Of a stretch of 64,000 nucleotides of DNA, positions 57,242-64,000 are shown piece after piece. The translations under genes and the position numbers were made by a program. The DNA is from Dissophora ornata (taxonomy: Eukaryota > Mortierellomycota > Mortierellomycetes > Mortierellales > Mortierellaceae), in the NCBI GenBank assembly GCA_025201705.1, contig MU616574.1, forward strand, positions 1 to 64,000, in the 5' to 3' direction. Within the stretch, counting starts at the first letter, position 1; each line of letters starts with the position of its first letter. Under the pieces are notes generated by a model. That model did not search any database. It saw nothing but the letters and a program-made list of their open reading frames with translations, and was not told where the DNA came from.

Positions 57242-58267
57242 TGGAGCGGCTGCGTTGAGTGAATGTAGGAATGTTGAGGAGCGAGGAAGGAAGAGGGATG
57301 GGTTGAATGGAAGGGAGAAAAGGAGGGAATGCCGGAAAGTGGAGAAGAGAAAGCAGTATCTTTTTGGCTTCTCCTATCTTGCATCTCCCTGCGGACCTCA
57401 TAAATGCTTCAAAAATGGTTACAGCATAAAAAAACGTCTGCGTTTCGTTTGAGGCGAGGTGTCGAGCGAGACCCACAGACACAGAGGTAGAAGGAAACAT
57501 ATTGTCTTAACACACGGAGGGGCCGAGGGAGACAGGCCATAGGACAGGCTGATGATCCATCCAGGCAGCGGGAATTGCCCACCCTTCTTCGTGCTATCCC
57601 TGCCGCTCCACAGGTCCCTTTGACGACGATGATGATTCATACTATGCTCCTAAACCCCCACTCTCGCCTGCCCTCGTCTTCTCTCCCTCTCGTCCGTGTT
57701 CTCGTCCCCCTTCGCGCTTGTTCGTTTCTTCTCAAAGCGGAGATTAAGAGATGCATGCACGCTTGCGTCTGTACATGTACAGTGCTATTATTATTCCTCT
57801 ATGCCCCGCTGTGGCCCGATCGCACCACTGTTATTGATGATCTACACTACACTACACCAACCAAAAAAAAAAAAAAAAAAAACCACATGTTCTTTCCCCA
57901 CGACCACGTTGTTTCGATAAGCTCTAATCAGGTCGGCTCTCGCCCAGCCCAGCCTGTTATTTTCTCCACAACGATTGCGTTTTGGGAGCTCTTGGGATTG
58001 CTTAAAGTCTTTCGATCACAATTCCTGCAGTGATGACAGGAAAAAAAAGCATTCCAGAGCACGTTTTGATGTCCGTGCATGTCCCATTCTTTTGCCTTGT
58101 TTTTTCTTACACGTGCAAGCAAAATAGAGATGGCACACATCTGACGTTTAAAAGAGTTTCTGTATTGGAGTACTCGCGTATGGGGAACGAGCTGAGAGGA
58201 GAGTAGAGGAGGACAGGGGCAAGCGGGCAAGGTCAGGATCGACGGATTTGAGAGGTTGATCCGCTGT
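57242..58267. other. Intergenic, upstream of the MTMR14-type gene
   Basis: Promoter of the phosphatase and 3' flank of PEX19. Includes an A19 run at about 57862-57880. No gene seen. Confidence 0.45.
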
Positions 58268-60032
58268 TTACTGCATATTGCACTCCGGCATATCAGGCAT
58301 CTTAGGAACACCATCTAGTATACGGAGGAATTTAAAAATATCAGTTATTACACCAGCATCACATCTTGCACTACATCCTCGCTGTCCGAGGAAATATAAC
58401 TATAACTTACCTGTGCCCATCTCCATACCAGGGGCAAGCTCTTCCAAGATATCAGCGGGAGGTTGGCCGCAGTCTTGCATCTGTAAAGGTTGAGGCATTG
58501 TCAATTATTAATATCTTGATATCTTGATTCAGGTCCCATCCGAGCTTACGATTGGCGGAGAAAAAACTTACACCCTGCATGAGATCGATTACGCTCTTGG
58601 CTTGAGAGTCACTCTTGTCGTCAAAGTCGGGACGGTCGAAAAACTCAACAATCTCTTTGACGTATCCATATTGCTTCTCGTACCGGGCATATTCCTCGGC
58701 CGAGATTTTGTCCTTGTTGTCCTTGAGCCATTGAGGGTACTACAATCAAAATATTAAGAAACGCACCGCAGCGTTATCACCTTGAAGAGGGGCCTTTTCT
58801 GGTGGCGCATTTTCTTCGAGCAAGGATTCGTCTTTTACCTTCTGCTTCAAGTCCAACATGGGCTCGTAGAGGATATCCTTAGACATCAACTGCTCCATCA
58901 TACCCTCGAGCACGTTCTGGAAATCGCCGCCCTCGGCCATGCCCTCCATCTGCTTCATCATCTCGGCCATTAGTGCCTCTTCGGATTCCTCTGCAACCTG
59001 GGCCTATTGCAAGGGGGAAGGGAAGAGTCGTATTCAGATCAGTATCAAGTAAACAAAATTGTCAATGGCTCGCTTCGGGTACGAAGCGCAGGATTCGGGT
59101 TGCAATGCTTCAACAAGAACTGAGCCCGTTGTCGCCAAAACTGAGAAGTACAAAAATTAAACTGTCCGACGGATCTGATCAAAAGCTGGACAATCCCTTC
59201 CTCATCTAATTCCTCCGTCCACACCACATAACAATCGCGCTGAATAGGTCCTCCGATCTTATATTGTTTGCAAAGTACTCCCAACATGAAAGCCTTATAA
59301 AGTGTAACAATACAAGAAACCCTGTGACTTACATCGACCTGCTCAGAACTGTCCTTGAGTTTATCCATAGTCTTTGCGATCCTATCCTGGAAGCTACCTG
59401 CTCCTCCTGCCTTTGGTGATGCTCCTGCTAGCCCTGCTACCCCTGCTGCTTCTGCTGCTGACGATGTGGATGTAGCAGGCGCCTTTCCGTTGACGTCCAG
59501 TCCTTTGAACATCTCCTCAAACGACTTCTGCAACTCGGGGTTGCCGTTCATCTCCTTCATCAACTCTTCCATACCCGAAGCCAATTGTTGTGAGAACTCG
59601 GCATCCAATCCTCCCAGTGCATCGTCGTCGTCGTCGTCCGCGAGATCTTCAGGATGAAGCAAAAGTGACTCTGGTGTCCTTTCAGCCTTAGGCGATGTGG
59701 AAGACGAGGCGGATGCTGTGGTTGCCTTCTGGGTAGCAGTCGGCTTGACAGGTGTGGCGGGCTTTGCAGAAGTGAATTCATCCAAGGCGCCTATATTACA
59801 TGCGTCCGCACACGTTGGTTGTTGGAAAAAAAAAAAAAAAAAAAGAAGATACATAGAACCTGTGAGAATCTATCCACAAGGACGAGGAAAAGAGAGCTTC
59901 CGAATCCGTTGGACACGAATTGGACATGAAGACTGGCCTTGAGCAAGAAGCTGACATGTGCTCTTTACCGTCCAAGAAATCGTCATCAAGATCATCCTCG
60001 ACGACGGTTGGGTTCTTCTTCACATCAGGCAT
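58268..60032 (-). CDS. PEX19: Peroxin 19, receptor/chaperone for peroxisomal membrane proteins
   Basis: Six exons (59969-60032, 59333-59790, 58767-59003, 58572-58739, 58411-58480, 58268-58314), 347 residues. The acidic N-terminus (VVEDDLDDDFLDG) is the usual Pex3-binding region. A middle helix (EFSQQLASGMEELMKEMNG) and the cargo-binding C-terminal domain follow (MMEQLMSKDILYEPMLDLKQ, YPQWLKDNKDKISAEEYARY, MQDCGQPPADILEELAPGME). The last 15-codon exon ends CNMQ, a CaaX farnesylation box expected of PEX19. Pex19 binds peroxisomal membrane proteins in the cytosol and docks on Pex3. All phases agree; length is typical. Confidence 0.95.
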
Positions 60033-60700
60033 TGTGGCGTAGTTTGTTGTCGTGGTATATAGCGATTGTGTTGATTGAATGCTGGTTGGCTGTCCCGAAT
60101 GAGCGGCTGAGGAGAGAGGGAGAAGAGTGTTGGATAAGAGGAAGAACGGAGAAGAAGGGTAAAGAAAAAAAAAAAAAAAAAAAAAAAGTCGGGTGGGGTG
60201 GGGATTGTGTGGGTGAAGCCTGCAGCGGCGACCCATTGAACTTTCTTTGCTCTCGGTCGGCCGGGAGAGAGGACGAAACGGACAGGCACAATCGATCGAT
60301 CACATGGCAGAGCGAACTTGCCTCTTTGACTGGTCATCAGTAGCAAAATGACACACAAAAGCAACCAACCGCGCCAACCTGCTCAGTAGCTGTGCCCAAC
60401 ATAAACAAGCACAACCGCACTACCGGGACATGCTCATGCTCCCCTCTAAATCCATAAAGTGACCCTTGGTCTTGGCATCCTCACTGAAAAAGTCCAAGGA
60501 TCAAATCCATCTCATTCCTATCAGACAATAAGTTGGAACAGCTCTTCCCGGTCCCCAAATCTGTGTTACACCCAGACCGAGCCAATTGACACCAGCGCGA
60601 CCACCATTTTGGATTTATGATGTTTTTATTAAGTCTGATAATATTATATGTACACGTTGATGACAGGGGTATTTTTTTTCTACGTCGCAAGACGTGTTCC
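60033..60700. other. Intergenic, upstream of PEX19
   Basis: PEX19 leader with a run of about 22 A on the plus strand near 60166-60187 (T-rich on the coding strand), and the 3' flank of the transporter. No gene seen. Confidence 0.45.
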
Positions 60701-62130
60701 TTAGTTGAGCTCTCCGCGGTAGGCCTTAATCAACTCTTTGATCGCGTCTACAGTGCCAACAGCAGCGCCGGCAGTTCCCACAATGACGATTAGAAGCATC
60801 AATAAGAGCTCCAATTTGTTAACCTTCCTGAAGCCAAACAGCTTCAGGTAGAACACGACCGGGAACACGAACGTCAACATGCCGTCGCTCAAAGCGCCCA
60901 ACAGCGACATCATCTGTCCAAAATATGGAAAGAAGAGTGCAATGGTGGCAACCAAGACCATGGACAGCGTACGGGTCACAGCACGGCACATGAACTCAAT
61001 TGTTGTGGAGAAGCCACGAGATTCGAGCTTGACGGCGGACTCGATTTGGAGGTTGAATGTGGTGAGGAAAATAGGAATCGCCAAGAGGACGTGGAGTGTG
61101 ATGATGATGGTCGAGATGGTGCGCGTTGCGCCCCCGGGCAGGTTCAGGTAGATGGGCGACTCGACAATATCACCGTAGACAGCATATCCCGAAGTCGAGC
61201 ACATGATATAAAGGACAGTGACAGTCAGGGTTCCCCAGAGGATAATCTTGTTCCAGGCACGCTTGTTCTTCATGCTCTCCTCGACGTGGGGGAAAACGAC
61301 GTTGCCGCCGTAGGAGAAGGCAAAGGTGGCGAGAGCCAGAGGCAAGTTGCGAGGAACAGCAATTTCATGGTCGATGGGCTCGAGAGAGCCGTCGGACTTG
61401 ACGACCAGTCCGATGTCCTTGGAGTTAATGATGGATGCAATCATGACAATCACGACAACAATCGCCGTCGAGAGTGCGCCAAAGATACTGAGGAAGGCGA
61501 CCTCGCGCATGGTCTTTGTAAGGATAATGGGCACGACCATGACGGCAGCTGCGATCATGATCCATTGCTTTACAGTGATAGTGCAGCCGAGAGGTGAGGC
61601 GAGATCGTAGATGTTGGTTCCGATCAGAATCAGGTACAGAACGGGACCTCCAAGGGCGATCGAGTTGTAGAAAAAAGTAACGACAATTCTTCCTGGCAGT
61701 CCAAAGGCGGCATGGGCAACATCTGGATATTCTCTAAGACGGTTGCGGCTGTTTATGAATTTTATGATGCGAAAACATTGTTAGATCAGCAAGACCTGTT
61801 GCATAAATACTGTCGCGATTCCAAAGTGCATTATAACGAACATGCTTACCCGTCATAGTAAAGGCACTTGATAAGCTTCTGGTTGGAATAGATGGCCATG
61901 CCGCAGGCCAGAGCCAAGATAATAAGACCAACCCAACCGGCGTCGCGAAGGGCTGCGGGCAGACCTAGTGTACCAGCACCAGCAAGGACACTGACGACGT
62001 TGACATAGGCCTGGAAGTTGGTGGCCTTGCCTGCGGGAGCGTTTTCATAGACATCGCTGAGAGATCCGCTCGAGATGCTCTCCACGTCGACTTCCTGAAG
62101 CTTTTCAGTGTTGTACTCTTCTTTGGACAT
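60701..62130 (-). CDS. AAAP-family amino-acid transporter (AVT-like)
   Basis: Two exons (61850-62130 and 60701-61748), 442 residues. After a ~38-residue soluble N-terminus comes the AAAP signature NFQAYVNVVSVLAGAGTLGL, which begins helix 1, then GWVGLIILALACGMAIYSNQ. Later helices include MIAAAVMVVPIILTKTMREV, LPLALATFAFSYGGNVVFPH (helix 6 region, substrate path) and LLLMLLIVIVGTAGAAVGTV; about eleven in all. The family transports amino acids with protons, often across the vacuolar membrane (AVT group) or the plasma membrane. Direction and substrate are not readable. The join DGRNRLREYPDVAHAAFG agrees with family sequence and phase. Confidence 0.85.
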
Positions 62131-63853
62131 GGTGTTCGATTTGTGTAAAATGTATAAAGTAAAATATGCGAAGGGGGAAATGAAGGAAGCCGCAAGGCGA
62201 AACGAAGAAAAGACTGGACTGGGGAAGGGTATAGGGTGTGTCCACAGAAAGTCCGGGTAGGTGATGAGATTAGAAGAACGAGTGTGAAGAAAGAATGGGG
62301 TTCCTCGCCTCTTTTATAAGCGCTTGCAGGGACTTCCATCTCCGTCTCTGCATGTCGTGGCGAGCCAATGCCATGCATCAATTACCCTAGAAACGCAGTT
62401 TGATTTTGATGCAGCCTTCATATCTAGCAAGACTCATTGTGGCCAGTTGCTGAATAGCACGCCATAGCCGAGCCAGGGTTCAAGAATTTGATTGTCAGAA
62501 GAACAACAGCCTGTGATCTCCGTTCAACATGGCCGGAGTTTTCTTTTGAGGAACAGTAATAGGCCTGCATAGTCTCTTGCTCTGCTGTTTCAGTTGCCGA
62601 ACTGCCTCTGCAACAGAAATAACGGTTCGAGCCAGGCCAATCCCAGTGCGCAAAACGCAACCTATCTGATAACGCCATTTCCTGTGCCTTTTGACGACGA
62701 TTCGCAGAGCTCCGACGTATCTCCAACTAGACGTGCGCAGGTGGGGGCCAATGTACAGACTGTGAGCGTGTGCCCGAAGAACTGCCAATCGAAGATTAGG
62801 AGATTGGCCGATCAACTTTCAGATCTTTTAGCTGCAATATTGACATCTGATTATATTATACTCAAGTGTAGTGCCCCTCGTCTGTGCGTGGCATCAAATT
62901 CTAATATTTTCCCACAGTTGTTTGCATCCTTCGTCTATTTCTCCACCCGCTTTGATCTCTTGGTGCAGCCATGAATAATACGAACAGGCTTAGGCGACCC
63001 TCGCACTGATCGGTGTCCAGGGGCTACTATCGCCTGATTCCCCATTGCAAGATAGAAATGGCTCGGGGGCTTTTCGATAACAAAACGAATGCAGGTCGGA
63101 CCGCAAAGAAACAGAGAGCGCATAGCGGCCAAAGAGTGTTCACCAAAAGGGCGAAATGGTGTGATTTCTGTAGAAAATCATGCACTCGTCGAACTGGCCT
63201 ATGGAAACCGCATCATACACACGCGCACACAATATGACGCCCTTGTAGTGCATCCGAAAGACAAGCCATGTCAACATGCAGTCGCAGACTACAATGTACC
63301 AAGCAACAATATCCCCGGAAGAGCAAATACAGATATGGAGTGTAAAAGCATTATGGGCGTGCATCCCTTTTTTTCTCTCTCTATATACCTTGCGTACAAA
63401 CATCGCATTGCGAAAAAGACTTCTCTGGCCAAAACACATCGATTTGCAGTCACTAATTTTGTGCCAACACTGGTCATTGCAATGGACGTTAAATTATTTC
63501 CAAACATGCAGCAAAAACAAAGGCGAGGAGGATATTGTCTGAAGGTAATATCCCAAGTAGATCATGTCCAACATGCAAGAAGATGACTTAAACATCGCAG
63601 CCTAATGCTAGGAAACACAACTACAGTGCTTCTACTACGTGGATGCGCAAAGAACGTTTCTAATACTTCGTTTGCCGTTACAATACACAGTCGAACGTTG
63701 CACAAATCATTCGGCCATGCAAAAATCCAAGCACCATTCATCACAACACACTTTTGCCTTCGCTCTCAAATTCAACCACATGCGCCGTCTGTTGTGTCCT
63801 CTCCTTTTCTCACCTTTTCTCTCTTTTCCTCAACCGTCATCTGATCAAGAGCA
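62131..63853. other. Divergent intergenic region, 1.7 kb
   Basis: Between the transporter start (minus) and copy D (plus). The longest plus-strand ORF (63089-63586) has no protein-like pattern. The last ~70 bases are pyrimidine-rich (CTCCTTTTCTCACCTTTTCT near 63800), the leader type of this gene family. No RNA gene found. Confidence 0.45.
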
Positions 63854-64000
63854 AATGCTGCCCACGTCAAGCACAGGCGCTAACCAACACTACCGGCAAG
63901 CCTTTCAAGCTTACACGTCCCCAAGCTCCTCGCCTGTCTCTGAACCCGTCGATATTAACACTCGATGGGATAACAAGGCCGGTCAGCATATAGTGCTCTG
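63854..64000 (+). CDS. Copy D of the coiled-coil / LRR-like family, cut by window end
   Basis: Only the first 49 codons are visible, starting at the ATG at 63854 (MLPTSSTGANQHYRQAFQAY). They carry the family's N-terminal module: RQAFQAYTSPSSSPVSEP, VDINTRWDNKAGQHIVLW. The module is closest to copies A and B. If it follows its paralogues, a phase-2 intron should come about 25-30 codons past the window edge, then about 3.2 kb of coding sequence. Confidence 0.75.

Noticed and set aside
63089..63586. 165-residue plus-strand ORF
   Set aside because: No similarity, membrane or repeat pattern; stops and codon use look random.

Overview
The window is eukaryotic, almost certainly nuclear DNA of an early-diverging filamentous fungus, most likely Mortierellomycota (Mortierella/Linnemannia/Podila group). 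The grounds are dense genes split by short GT-AG introns, complete fungal housekeeping genes (PEX19, PP1 catalytic subunit, CBP3-type bc1 chaperone, H2A.Z, SNRNP27), and gene families I recognise from that lineage (F-box/LRR proteins, a large coiled-coil/LRR-like family, FEN1-like PIN nuclease relics). No sequence search was run; the placement is inference. All exon joins were chosen by hand from splice signals and reading phase.

Layout. 0.1-6 kb, minus strand: SulP/SLC26 anion transporter, HAD-like hydrolase, IRC21-like cytochrome b5 protein. 6-14 kb, minus: two adjacent ~1140-residue paralogues of an uncharacterised family (copies A and B). 14-17 kb, minus: F-box/LRR protein and a DUF7719-like membrane protein. 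17-22 kb, plus: CAP C-terminal-domain protein and a CUE/Smr-domain protein. 22-26 kb, minus: histone H2A.Z and an MDR oxidoreductase. 26-30 kb: a decayed island with a 34-bp inverted repeat, a MULE-transposase-like fragment and a broken FEN1-like PIN nuclease gene. 30-37.6 kb: queuosine salvage protein (minus), third paralogue C (plus), a disordered unknown protein (minus). 38-46 kb, minus: TMEM198-like membrane protein, an OB-fold ssDNA-binding protein (SOSS-B type), PP1. 46-50.6 kb: sugar O-acetyltransferase (plus), stefin-like cystatin (minus), CBP3/UQCC1 (plus), SNRNP27 (minus). 50.9-57.2 kb: one eight-exon MTMR14-type phosphoinositide phosphatase (minus) whose last exon adds about 1000 disordered residues. 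58-62 kb, minus: PEX19 and an AAAP amino-acid transporter. 63.85 kb to the end: the first 49 codons of a fourth family member (copy D), cut by the window edge.

Most genes are unrelated housekeeping loci and show no operon-like logic. The feature that stands out is the dispersed four-copy family A-D. The three complete copies share one intron at the same place and phase, a conserved N-terminal module, a coiled coil, a very conserved core with a CxC motif and a hydrophobic stretch, and a divergent C-terminal repeat region. That is a conserved core with variable recognition-like repeats; a role in self/non-self sensing is only a hypothesis. No tRNA, rRNA, CRISPR or telomeric repeat was seen.
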